The notes: generated by a model not told the origin, from the sequence alone. DNA of 7,163 nt from Clostridiales bacterium (GCA_003445835.1 DMCI01000005.1:1-7163), one strand, 5' to 3'. Shown: positions 1 through 6,960, counted from the stretch's first letter. Numbers and translations are program-made.

Positions 1-47
1 TCTCTCCCTAATTTGCACCACCGAAGCCGCGTTTTTTGTTTCTCTTA

Positions 48-185
48 TCAACGATCTAAGACGTCCTTTCCTTTGTGTCCCGTAGTCTTCTCCTCTTTTC
101 TCCTGTAGGCATTTTGGATAACCGCATAGTCGCGCGTTCTGGTAACGCGGTCGATCTTTTCCGCAAGGATATCCACCGTTTCCAC
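48..185 (-). CDS. Possible small protein of 45 residues, unknown
   Basis: A GTG-started frame runs for 45 codons to TGA. It encodes a highly charged, soluble-looking peptide that begins METVDILAEKIDRVTRTRD, with a basic second half containing RRKEEK and GHKGKD. I recognise no family. In favour: third positions are G/C-rich as in the neighbouring genes, and the region is clearly less AT-rich than the true spacer near 6900-7030. Against: there is no good ribosome binding site, no ATG, and only a weak promoter candidate (TTTTTA at 263-258, 17 bp, TATAAA at 240-235, minus strand). A TTG at 200-198 would add five residues but lies in a hairpin. It could be a real small gene, the remnant of a longer one, or chance. 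The rest of the left end (1-47, 213-281) shows no gene; GGGAGAGA at 8-1 on the minus strand could be the ribosome binding site of a gene starting just outside the window. Confidence 0.3.
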   Translation of the reverse strand: METVDILAEKIDRVTRTRDYAVIQNAYRRKEEKTTGHKGKDVLDR

Positions 186-195
186 TTTACTTTTT

Positions 196-212
196 CGCAA
201 CTATCGGTTGCG
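196..212. repeat. Small perfect inverted repeat (hairpin)
   Basis: CGCAAC (196-201) and GTTGCG (207-212) are inverted copies separated by five bases. On the minus strand the hairpin ends at the TTG that could start the small reading frame to the left (TTG at 200-198), so it could mask that start. There is no T-run in either direction, so it is not a terminator. It may equally be chance or a small operator. Confidence 0.35.
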
Positions 213-281
213 GAGGTGTGAAAATCGGTAGTTTTTTATACAAAACGGCTGAATTTTTAAAAATCAATTATATTATAATGG

Positions 282-320
282 AAAAGAAGCCCGTCGGGAT
301 CTCCGACGGGCTTCTTTTTT
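282..320 (-). terminator. Strong rho-independent terminator, able to act in both directions
   Basis: A perfect inverted repeat pairs 282-297 with 303-318 around the 5-base loop 298-302. The inner 12 pairs are mostly G-C (core CCCGTCGG / CCGACGGG), and the outer four are A-T. On the minus strand it begins about 12 nt after the ppx/gppA stop and is followed by TTTT (285-282), closing the operon. On the plus strand it is followed by six T (315-320), so it could also stop plus-strand reading from the left. Confidence 0.92.
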
Positions 321-329
321 ATTCTTCGA

Positions 330-1850
330 TCAAAGGATCTCAAGGTTTTTGCCGTAAGCGGTCTTGAACTCGTTCTTGCAGGTCAAGGCGTCCTTGACTT
401 CCAGCGAACAATCGGCGTGATTTTCGGTGATGGTCTTCATGATCACGCTGTCGCCCAAAATGTCGCAAGTAATGCCCGTGATGATGCCGCTCATACTGCG
501 ATCAAAGCTTTCGGCGATCTTTAAGACCAAGCCGAGCTTTCTGACTGCATCGATATCTTCTTCCGTAAGCATACTCAGATACTTTTGCATATCCTCGGTG
601 ACGGGTACGCCGTCCTTATGCGCCGAAGCGACGAAAGCAGCCATAACGATCTCCTTGTGCGTAAGACCGAAGATCCTGCTGTTTAAGATCACGTAAGCGG
701 AATGCTTGTGGTGATCGTAGAACTTGATCTTGGAACCCGCGTCGTGGAGCATTGCCGCCGCGCGAAGCACCTTTACGTACACACGCGGAAGCTTGTGCAA
801 CACTTTAAGTTGCTTAAAGATCTGCATCGAAAGATCCATAATATGGCGGACGTGATCCTCGTTGAGTTCAAAGTGCTTTACGAGGGTGTTGAGGCTGTAA
901 CCGAGAATATCTGAGATAGGCTTTTCGGAAACGGTCGGAACGGCGTATTTGAACATTGCGCCCTCTCTCATACCGCTGCCGCTGATCACGAGGTTTTTGA
1001 AGCCGCAAACGTCAAGGATACGGCTGATACAGGCAAGCGCGCTGGGGAAGATATCCGCGCGGGTGCTGGAAAGACCTTTGATCTTCATCGTACGATCCAA
1101 AGGAAGGGTCTTGATGGTATCGTAAATGGCATTGAATTCACTGGTTTCGAGGGTGTAGCCGTGCGCAACATTTAACGGATACTTTTTCAGCCTGCGGCTG
1201 ATCTTGCCGAGGTTACGGAAAGAACCGCCGACGCCGATGAATTGGGTATCGGGATCAAGTTCCTTGAGCCACTCCAGCTTTTCCAGTTCCGCATTGACCG
1301 CTTCTTCGATCTTTTCCGCACGTTCCTCGGGCAGGAGGTCTTGTCCTTTGAACATATCGGTCAAAGTCACCGCGCCAAACGGCAAGGTGGCTTGCTCCAA
1401 AATGGTTTTTCTGTTGTAGTAAACGAGCTTGGTGCTACCGCCGCCCATATCCACGATAAGACCCTTGGGAATGTCCATCGCATTGATGACGCCGGTATAA
1501 ATGTATTGTCCTTCCTCCGTAGCGCTCAGGACGCGAAGCTTGATGCCGCAAGTAACGGCAACCTCTTCCAAAAAGCTCTTTTGATTTTTGGCGCGTCTGA
1601 CGGCAGCCGTTGCGTAGGCAAAGATCTTTTCCACCCCGTTGGAATCACAAAAACGTCTGAACATTTGCAACGTTTTCTTGGTTTGCTCTATCCTCGCCGG
1701 ACGCAAGAATCCATCCGACTCCATATCCTGTCCGAGTCGGACGCTTTCTTTCAATTCGTCAAAGACGAAGAAGTAGCCCCCTTCCAAAATATCCACGAGC
1801 ACAAGGCGCGCAGAGTTTGATCCCAAGTCGATAATCGCTATTTTTTCCAT
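330..1850 (-). CDS. Ppx/GppA family exopolyphosphatase / pppGpp phosphohydrolase with HD domain
   Basis: Members of this family remove terminal phosphate from inorganic polyphosphate (Ppx) or from pppGpp (GppA) in the cytoplasm; sequence alone does not separate the two. The 506-residue length matches the long form (about 500) with two parts. Residues 1 to about 305 form the actin-like phosphatase: phosphate loops IDLGSNSARL (7-16) and VDMGGGSTKL (133-142), E112/E113 at the expected place of the catalytic glutamate, IGVGGSFRNLG (205-215), and GSGMREGAMF (291-300). Residues about 310-506 are the HD-type helical domain, with H369-D370 in AAMLHDAG and the HHKHSAYVI block (380-388). The gene begins 29 bp after rnfB with AGGAGG 11 nt before the ATG, and no separate promoter is visible, so it is probably the last gene of the rnf transcript. 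A strong terminator follows 10-12 bp after its stop. Confidence 0.93.
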   Translation of the reverse strand: MEKIAIIDLGSNSARLVLVDILEGGYFFVFDELKESVRLGQDMESDGFLRPARIEQTKKTLQMFRRFCDSNGVEKIFAYATAAVRRAKNQKSFLEEVAVTCGIKLRVLSATEEGQYIYTGVINAMDIPKGLIVDMGGGSTKLVYYNRKTILEQATLPFGAVTLTDMFKGQDLLPEERAEKIEEAVNAELEKLEWLKELDPDTQFIGVGGSFRNLGKISRRLKKYPLNVAHGYTLETSEFNAIYDTIKTLPLDRTMKIKGLSSTRADIFPSALACISRILDVCGFKNLVISGSGMREGAMFKYAVPTVSEKPISDILGYSLNTLVKHFELNEDHVRHIMDLSMQIFKQLKVLHKLPRVYVKVLRAAAMLHDAGSKIKFYDHHKHSAYVILNSRIFGLTHKEIVMAAFVASAHKDGVPVTEDMQKYLSMLTEEDIDAVRKLGLVLKIAESFDRSMSGIITGITCDILGDSVIMKTITENHADCSLEVKDALTCKNEFKTAYGKNLEIL

Positions 1851-1879
1851 TATGCCTCATCCCTCCTATCCAATAGTGG

Positions 1880-2695
1880 TCAGTCTCTTGTTTTAATGCA
1901 TTTAGACGGGCACTTTGCCGCGCAAGCGCCGCAACCCGTACACTTTGAGTAATCAATGACCGCAAGGTTGTCTTCGAGAGTGATCGCTCCTTGCGGGCAG
2001 GTACGCACGCACAAACCGCATCCGATGCAGCCCGTTTTGCAGTACGAGCGCACTTCTTTGCCTTTTGCGTGGTTGGAACAGGCGACGTACACCTTCGCCC
2101 TGGTCGGGATCTTCCTGATCAAGCCCTTCGGGCAGGATTTGGAACACTTCCCGCACAAGGTACAACGATCTTCCGTGATTGATGCGTAGCCATTTTCCGA
2201 AATATTGCAGGCGTGGTGATCGCAATGTTTCACGCACGTCCCCGCGCCCATGCATCCGACGGGACAAGCCTTTCTGCCACCCGCCAAAAGTTCCATCGAC
2301 GCACAATCGCCGTATCCGTGATAATCGTATTTATCTTCGCAAGCGCTGCCGCCGTTGCAACATACGACGAAGGACATCTCCTCCCCCGTGTTGACGGTAC
2401 CGAGGATCGCGGCGATCTTATCTTTATTTGCCTTGCTCGTAGCGTTACAAGAAGAAAGATCCGCCTTGCCGTTGGCAAGCGCTTCGGCAAATGCGCTGCA
2501 CCCCGCAAAACCGCAACCGCCGCAGTTTGCGCCCGAAAGCAAGCTTTCGATCTCGACCACCTTTTCATCCCGCTTGACTTCAAGCTTTTTGCCAAGGAAA
2601 GCAAGCACCACGGCAAATACCGCCGCAATGGCGACCAATATCGCAGCGGGTACGAGAATGGCAACGTACAATTTTGTCAACAAAACGAGTTCCAT
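1880..2695 (-). CDS. rnfB: Rnf complex subunit RnfB (ferredoxin-accepting, multi Fe-S)
   Basis: RnfB is the electron entry subunit: it accepts electrons from reduced ferredoxin on the cytoplasmic side and passes them toward the membrane core. The 271-residue protein is longer than the proteobacterial RsxB (about 190) and resembles the clostridial form. An N-terminal helix (about 8-34) anchors it. The 4Fe-4S domain follows with C58/C61/C66/C83 (CX2CX4CX16C). The C-terminal part holds three clear ferredoxin motifs, C178/181/184/188, C223/226/229/233 and C252/255/258/262, each ending Cys-Pro. A fourth, degenerate set is C144/148/154/158, where Cys-Pro is replaced by Cys-Asp and followed by HHAC. 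Up to five clusters are possible. Cysteines 112, 113, 119 and 131 add to a cysteine-rich middle. GGAGG lies 7 nt before the ATG; rnfB starts 12 bp after rnfA. Confidence 0.96.
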   Translation of the reverse strand: MELVLLTKLYVAILVPAAILVAIAAVFAVVLAFLGKKLEVKRDEKVVEIESLLSGANCGGCGFAGCSAFAEALANGKADLSSCNATSKANKDKIAAILGTVNTGEEMSFVVCCNGGSACEDKYDYHGYGDCASMELLAGGRKACPVGCMGAGTCVKHCDHHACNISENGYASITEDRCTLCGKCSKSCPKGLIRKIPTRAKVYVACSNHAKGKEVRSYCKTGCIGCGLCVRTCPQGAITLEDNLAVIDYSKCTGCGACAAKCPSKCIKTRD

Positions 2696-2707
2696 CTTCC
2701 GCCCTCC

Positions 2708-3292
2708 TTATACGATACCAAACATTCCGGAGAATGCGCTGAACGCCATGCTGAGAAGCGCCGCCGCTATGAGCGTGATCGGAAAGCCGCGGAAGGGCTC
2801 CGGCACGTTTTTGGGTACGATCCTCTCGCGCACGCCCGCCAGTAGCACGATCGCAAGAGTAAAGCCTACGCCCGCGAACACGCCATTCAAGAAGGATTGC
2901 AACAAGTTGTACGCCTTTTCAACGTTCAAAAGCGCTACGCCGAGCACCGCGCAATTGGTGGTGATCAGCGGCAAATAAACGCCGAGTGCGCTGTACAAAG
3001 ACGGACTGAACTTTTTGATCACGATCTCCACCGACTGCACAAGCGCGGCGATGATCAAGATAAAAGCGATGGTCTTCATATATTCCAACCCAAGCTTTAC
3101 CAACACGTACTCGTTGACGAGATAGGTAAAGACCGAGGCAATGGACATAACGAAGATGACGGCAAAGCCCATTCCGAGCGCGGTGTTGGTCTTTTTGGAC
3201 ACACCGAGGAAGGGACAAATGCCCAAGAACTGGCTGAGAACGAAGTTGTTGACGAAAACGGAACCGATGATGATCACGAAATAGAGATTCAT
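2708..3292 (-). CDS. rnfA: Rnf complex subunit RnfA (membrane)
   Basis: RnfA is the partner of RnfE, with about six transmembrane helices and an inverted topology relative to it, and helps hold the intramembrane 2Fe-2S cluster. The 194-residue protein has the usual length. It shows the near-invariant block NNFVLSQFLGICPFLGVSKK (15-34) with C26, and LPLITTNCAVLGVALLN (107-123) with C114. FSPSLYSALGVYLPLI (95-110) closely parallels FLPSLYDALGVFLPLI (91-106) in RnfE, showing that the two genes arose by duplication. GGAGG lies 7 nt before the ATG, and the ATG overlaps the rnfE stop. The TAA stop directly adjoins the ribosome binding site of rnfB. Confidence 0.96.
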   Translation of the reverse strand: MNLYFVIIIGSVFVNNFVLSQFLGICPFLGVSKKTNTALGMGFAVIFVMSIASVFTYLVNEYVLVKLGLEYMKTIAFILIIAALVQSVEIVIKKFSPSLYSALGVYLPLITTNCAVLGVALLNVEKAYNLLQSFLNGVFAGVGFTLAIVLLAGVRERIVPKNVPEPFRGFPITLIAAALLSMAFSAFSGMFGIV

Positions 3293-3948
3293 ACCTTCGC
3301 CTCCTTTTCGCCCGTCTTCCCTTTATGGGAAGAGGCTTCGTACTTGCGATTTTCCGCCAAGCCGGTCAGGAAATTGACGAGCGCCATCACCGTACCGTAG
3401 ACGAGGAAGCCTCCCGCCGGCAGGATAAACACCGTCATGGAAATGTCCCCGAGATGCCCGATCGGAAGTCCGAAGAACGAACCTGCGCCCAAAAGTTCCC
3501 TCACGATACCGATAAAGGTCAAACTGAGCGTAAAACCGAAGCCCATACCCAAGCCGTCAAGCGCGCTGTCCAAAACGGGATTGCAGGAAGCAAACGCTTC
3601 CGCACGCGCTAAAATGATGCAGTTGACCACGATCAGCGGCAAAAACACGCCGAGAGCGTCGTACAATGAAGGCAAGAACTTTTTCATCACCATCTGCACC
3701 ACCGTAACGAAAGTTGCGATGATCACGACAAAAGCGGGGATCCTGACGCGGTTGGGGATCACTTTTTTCAAAAGTGAGATCATAACGTTGGAGCACAACA
3801 ACACGAAGGTGACCGCCGCGCCCATCGCAAGACCGTTGATCGCCTGCGTGGTGACCGCAAGGGTCGGACAAGTGCCAAGCACCAGCCTAAAAGTCGGATT
3901 GCTTTTTACGATGCCGTTGGTTAGGGTGTTCAATCGATCTTTTCTCAT
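3289..3948 (-). CDS. rnfE: Rnf complex subunit RnfE (membrane)
   Basis: RnfE is a polytopic membrane subunit that pairs with RnfA; in Rnf and Nqr structures the two homologues share a 2Fe-2S cluster in the middle of the membrane. The protein has 219 residues from the chosen start. It has the family block NPTFRLVLGTCPTLAVTT (17-34) with C27, and VVNCIILARAEAF (107-119) with C110, the two cysteines expected for the shared cluster. About six membrane helices are apparent. A charged, lysine-rich tail follows the last helix (about 199-219). The reading frame is open to 3984, but GGAGG (3961-3957) lies 8 nt before the ATG at 3948 and the protein family begins here, so the 12 extra codons are excluded. 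The ATG overlaps the rnfG stop by 4 bp, and the TGA overlaps the rnfA start by 4 bp. Confidence 0.95.
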   Translation of the reverse strand: MRKDRLNTLTNGIVKSNPTFRLVLGTCPTLAVTTQAINGLAMGAAVTFVLLCSNVMISLLKKVIPNRVRIPAFVVIIATFVTVVQMVMKKFLPSLYDALGVFLPLIVVNCIILARAEAFASCNPVLDSALDGLGMGFGFTLSLTFIGIVRELLGAGSFFGLPIGHLGDISMTVFILPAGGFLVYGTVMALVNFLTGLAENRKYEASSHKGKTGEKEAKV

Positions 3949-4544
3949 GCTTCCTTCCTCCCCAACACTCTTATTTGATACCATTTGACCGCCGCGTTGA
4001 CCGCGTTTGTGACCGCGGTACTGCTTTTGGAAGCACCGCTGACCGCGCTGACTTCGTCGGAGATATCCGCAGGTCTTTTTACCAAAGCGAATCCGGGGAA
4101 ATGCTCCGTGATCGGCTTGTTGTAAAACTGCTTAAAATACTCTTCTTGTAAAGCCTTACTGCCAAGTCCGGGCGTTTCGTTGGCTTCGTAAGAAGCGATC
4201 TTGACGATCACGCCGTCGGTGATATTCACAAGAAGATCCAACGTCCCTTTGTAAGCGCCCGCACCTCTTACCACCAAAACGAAGGTGTTCGTATCGCTGT
4301 TTTTCGGAACGTATACGCCAAGGACTTCGCCGTCAACACTATCAACGGGCGCTTCGATGCCCCCTTCCGATACGTATTTAACGAGGTCGCCGTCATAGAC
4401 GGCGGTAGCCTTACGGGCAAGGAGTTCTTCCTCGTCCACTTCGGTAAAGTGATTGACCAAACCGAGGAGCGCGCCCGCGATCCCCGCGATGACCACAAGC
4501 ACGAGCGCGGTCATCAGTATTTCATACCCAAGACTCTTTCTCAT
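3945..4544 (-). CDS. rnfG: Rnf complex subunit RnfG (covalent FMN, single membrane anchor)
   Basis: RnfG is held by one N-terminal helix (about residues 7-30), with its FMN-binding domain (about 85-185) on the outer face of the membrane; it relays electrons between RnfD and the RnfA/RnfE core. The protein has 199 residues, typical for the family. ETPGLGSKALQEEYFKQF (123-140) is the characteristic RnfG/NqrC block. The flavin-attachment motif SGASKSS (169-175) would place FMN on S172 instead of the more common threonine, and the usual aspartate six residues earlier is serine (S166). The ATG overlaps the rnfD stop by 4 bp, and AGGAG lies 7 nt upstream. The stop overlaps the rnfE start in the same way. 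Confidence 0.95.
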   Translation of the reverse strand: MRKSLGYEILMTALVLVVIAGIAGALLGLVNHFTEVDEEELLARKATAVYDGDLVKYVSEGGIEAPVDSVDGEVLGVYVPKNSDTNTFVLVVRGAGAYKGTLDLLVNITDGVIVKIASYEANETPGLGSKALQEEYFKQFYNKPITEHFPGFALVKRPADISDEVSAVSGASKSSTAVTNAVNAAVKWYQIRVLGRKEA

Positions 4545-5563
4545 GCTTTTGCTCCTTTCTTTTTAACGTATCCGAACGGACGAGGCTTGCACGCTTTGTC
4601 GATAAAAGGCGTAACGACGTTCATCAACAGGATCGCGAAGGAAACGCCCTCGGGATAACTGCCGAAGAAACGAATGAGCGAAGTAATCAATCCGCACCCA
4701 AAGGCAAACACGGCGAGTCCGAGTTTGGTATTTGGCGTGGTGGAGTAATCCGTCGCCATAAAGAAGGCGCCGAGGAACAAACCACCGCCAAGCACCGACG
4801 GCAAAATATAACTGCCGGGCTGTCCTTTCGCCACGCCGTAGATCAAAGCGAAAACGGCGACCGTACCGATAAAGGTGACGGGGACCCTCCAATCAATGAT
4901 GCGACGGACAATCAAATACACGCCGCCGATCAAAAGCGCCAATACGCTGGTTTCACCCAAAGAACCGCCAACGCCGCCAAGGAACATAGCAAGCAAGTTT
5001 TCCCCTTGCGCGCCGGTGCGAAGCGACGCCAAAGGCGTCGCGGTGGAAAGCGCGGCAACGTCGAGCAAGCCGTCCTTCCCCTTTAAAATACAACGGAAAT
5101 ATACAAAAGCGTCGCCGTTTGCCCATACGATGGGCTTCACGAAAGACGTCATCGCCGAAGCCCAGGCAAGCAGCAAAAAGATTCTGCCCGCGATCGCCGG
5201 GTTGGCAAAGTTCTTACCGATACCGCCAAACAGCATTTTGACGAAGACGATCGCAAACGCGCTGCCGATGATCGGCACGTAGAACGGCACCGAAACAGGC
5301 AAATTTAAAGCAAGCAAAAGTCCTGTCACCGCGGCGGAACAATCACGGATCGTCTGTTCACGCTTGGTGATCACGTTGAACAACGCTTCCGCACCGATCG
5401 CGGCGCCGACGGACAATACTTCCAAGAACAAGGCGTAAAAACCAAAGAAGTACACCGACATGGCGACGGCGGGGATCAAGGCGATAAGGACCTCGATCAT
5501 GATCGACGTAACGGTACGATCGTTTGCAATATGGGGCGAAGAAGAGACCACGTATTTGCTCAT
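4541..5563 (-). CDS. rnfD: Rnf complex subunit RnfD (membrane, covalent FMN)
   Basis: RnfD is an integral membrane subunit that carries a covalently bound FMN on a threonine and takes part in transmembrane electron transfer and ion pumping. The 340-residue protein is rich in hydrophobic helices. Family signatures, numbered from this start, are SSSPHIANDRTV (7-18), FANPAIAGRIFLLLAW (119-134) and FMATDYSTTPNTKLG (258-272). The flavin-attachment motif is STATPL (173-178), with T176 as the acceptor. The ApbE flavin transferase usually recognises an aspartate six residues before the acceptor; here that position is alanine (A170), with the nearest aspartate at D168. Starting at the ATG at 5569 would add two residues and overlap the rnfC stop by 4 bp. 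The gene ends in an ATGA overlap with rnfG, which suggests translational coupling and matched amounts of the subunits. Family assignment is secure. Confidence 0.95.
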   Translation of the reverse strand: MSKYVVSSSPHIANDRTVTSIMIEVLIALIPAVAMSVYFFGFYALFLEVLSVGAAIGAEALFNVITKREQTIRDCSAAVTGLLLALNLPVSVPFYVPIIGSAFAIVFVKMLFGGIGKNFANPAIAGRIFLLLAWASAMTSFVKPIVWANGDAFVYFRCILKGKDGLLDVAALSTATPLASLRTGAQGENLLAMFLGGVGGSLGETSVLALLIGGVYLIVRRIIDWRVPVTFIGTVAVFALIYGVAKGQPGSYILPSVLGGGLFLGAFFMATDYSTTPNTKLGLAVFAFGCGLITSLIRFFGSYPEGVSFAILLMNVVTPFIDKACKPRPFGYVKKKGAKA

Positions 5564-5565
5564 CG

Positions 5566-6858
5566 TCATACCCCCTTTTCTTTAATGATTTTTTTCGCGC
5601 GACGCATACTGGTCACCAAAGGACGTCGTGCCGGACAAACGTAAGCGCAACAGCCGCATTCCAAACAACTGAGCGCATGAAGCTTCTTTGCCTCCAAGGC
5701 ATCCTCCGCATCCACGGCGCGTTCGATAAACATCGGCATCAAACGCATCGGACAATGCGCGGCGCAAGAAGCGCAATTGATACAAGCGGAGATGGGTTTA
5801 TCCCCCTCCGAAACTTCCTCTTCCGTCAAAAAGAGCAAAGAGGACGTGCCTTTACCCGTAGAAGGCGTCAGATCAGCCTGCGCAAAGCCCATCATCGGAC
5901 CGCCGCTGATGACCTTTTTCACGGAATCCGAAACGCCGCAAAACTCCGCGATATCACGGTAGCCGACGCCGTTTCTGACCCAAAAATTGCCGGGATGAGC
6001 GCACCCTTTGCCCGAAACCGTCATTGCGCGCATAAATGAAGGCTTACCGAGCGCGACGGCTTCGTAAATGGCAAAAGCGGTATGTACGTTGTCCACAACC
6101 GCACCCACGTCGGACGGCAAAGCCCCCTCGGGCACTACCCTACGAGTGATGGAATAGATCAACTGCTTTTCAGCTCCCTGCGGATATTTGGTAACGAGCG
6201 GAACGACCTTGATCGCATCGGTAGCAAAGGCGGAAAGAGCCTTGATGGCGTCGGGCTTGTTGTCCTCCACGCCGATGTACGCGACCGAAACGCCGAGAGC
6301 GGTCATCATATATTTAACGCCTGCAAAAATCTCCGCCGTTTTTTCCAAACAAAGGCGGTAATCGCAAGTGATATAGGGTTCGCACTCGGCGGCATTGATG
6401 ATCAAAACGTCAACGGGCGTCCTGGGCGAAAGTTTTACGTGCGTCGGAAAAGTGGCGCCGCCCATACCGACGATGCCCGCCTCCGCAACACGCGTTTTGA
6501 TAGCGGCGGCGTCCGGTTCGGTCAAAGGCGTCAAGAAAGACTCCTCGTACAAACCGTCGTTTTCAATGACGACGTGAGTAGCACGAGAGCCGATCGCCGT
6601 GCGAGCGGAAACGATCTCCTTGACCTTGCCGCTTACCGACGAAAAAACGTTTGCGGAAACGAATCCCGTCGCCTTGCCGAGCAAAGTACCGACCTTTACG
6701 TCGTCACCGACGGCAACGACGACTGAAGCCGGCGCGCCGATATGTTGCGACAACGGGATCGACACCACCGCGGGAGTCGGAAAATCCAAAAGAGCGATAT
6801 CTTTGGCGATTTGTTTGTTGCCTGCGGGATGAATGCCGCGTCTGAACGTAAATTTCAA
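5566..6858 (-). CDS. rnfC: Rnf complex subunit RnfC (NAD-binding, FMN and two 4Fe-4S)
   Basis: RnfC is the peripheral cytoplasmic subunit that exchanges electrons with NAD(H) in the ion-pumping ferredoxin:NAD+ oxidoreductase. From the TTG start the protein has 430 residues, usual for RnfC, and opens with the family signature FTFRRGIHPAGNK. Residues about 35-100 (PLSQHIGAPA, then VFSSVSGKV) form the N-terminal barrel-sandwich domain. GIVGMGGATFPTHVKL (128-143), INAAECEPYITCDYRL (154-169) and KYPQGAEKQL (224-233) mark the NADH/FMN-binding Rossmann-like domain shared with NuoF. Two ferredoxin-type motifs follow: C359/C362/C365/C369-Pro and C398/C401/C404/C408-Pro; the second has an extra cysteine, C403. 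It is the first gene of the operon, directly behind a good promoter, and its TGA stop overlaps the first possible start of rnfD. Starting five codons further upstream (6873) is possible but would place the start inside the ribosome binding site. Confidence 0.96.
   Translation of the reverse strand: MKFTFRRGIHPAGNKQIAKDIALLDFPTPAVVSIPLSQHIGAPASVVVAVGDDVKVGTLLGKATGFVSANVFSSVSGKVKEIVSARTAIGSRATHVVIENDGLYEESFLTPLTEPDAAAIKTRVAEAGIVGMGGATFPTHVKLSPRTPVDVLIINAAECEPYITCDYRLCLEKTAEIFAGVKYMMTALGVSVAYIGVEDNKPDAIKALSAFATDAIKVVPLVTKYPQGAEKQLIYSITRRVVPEGALPSDVGAVVDNVHTAFAIYEAVALGKPSFMRAMTVSGKGCAHPGNFWVRNGVGYRDIAEFCGVSDSVKKVISGGPMMGFAQADLTPSTGKGTSSLLFLTEEEVSEGDKPISACINCASCAAHCPMRLMPMFIERAVDAEDALEAKKLHALSCLECGCCAYVCPARRPLVTSMRRAKKIIKEKGV
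5571..5579 (-). promoter_or_regulatory. Ribosome binding site deciding between two rnfD starts
   Basis: The purine run AAAAGGGGG ends only 1 nt before the first ATG (5569-5567), which overlaps the rnfC stop as ATGA. It ends 7 nt before the second in-frame ATG (5563-5561). Seven nt matches the spacing seen at rnfC, rnfG, rnfA and rnfB in this operon, so the second ATG is the better start. The two products differ by only Met-Thr. Confidence 0.5.
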
Positions 6859-6865
6859 AGAAACT

Positions 6866-6871
6866 CTCCCC
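6866..6871 (-). promoter_or_regulatory. Ribosome binding site that fixes the rnfC TTG start
   Basis: GGGGAG lies 7 nt before the TTG at 6858-6856. The only other possible in-frame start, the TTG at 6873-6871, overlaps this ribosome binding site itself, and an in-frame TGA lies just before it at 6879-6877. There is no ATG or GTG near the start of the conserved protein. The site therefore favours translation from TTG at 6858. Confidence 0.7.
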
Positions 6872-6889
6872 AATTCTCAAGATACAATA

Positions 6890-6918
6890 AATATATCACA
6901 TTTTCGCGCATAAGTAAA
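6890..6918 (-). promoter_or_regulatory. Sigma-A-type promoter of the rnf operon with extended -10
   Basis: On the minus strand a -35 box TTTACT (6918-6913) is followed, after a 17-bp spacer, by a -10 box TATATT (6895-6890). TGA directly precedes the -10, giving the TGn extended element. The match is 4 of 6 and 5 of 6 to the housekeeping consensus with ideal spacing. Transcription would begin near 6883, leaving a leader of about 25 nt before the rnfC start, too short for a riboswitch. The region upstream is very AT-rich and could act as an UP element. No Rex-like or other known operator is recognisable. Confidence 0.6.
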
Positions 6919-6960
6919 TAGTAATTATAAAATTATCAGTTAAAATTACATAATTATTAT

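Noticed and set aside
272..279. TATAAT-like sequences on both strands just left of the terminator
   Set aside because: No acceptable -35 box lies at 16-18 bp on either strand; the region is simply AT-rich.
1242..1820. Open frame of 192 codons on the plus strand inside ppx/gppA
   Set aside because: It lies opposite a gene with clear conserved motifs, has no ribosome binding site or membrane/domain pattern, and is explained by the codon bias of the minus-strand gene.
2213..2978. Two overlapping plus-strand open frames (about 210 codons each) opposite rnfB and rnfA
   Set aside because: Both are shadows of rnfB/rnfA; their translations are low-complexity and match no protein pattern.
3289..3984. 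Longer rnfE starting at 3984
   Set aside because: The 12 added residues have no family counterpart, and the ribosome binding site at 3961-3957 points to the ATG at 3948.
5566..6873. rnfC starting at the TTG at 6873
   Set aside because: That codon is part of the purine run that forms the ribosome binding site for TTG 6858, and nothing resembling a site precedes it.
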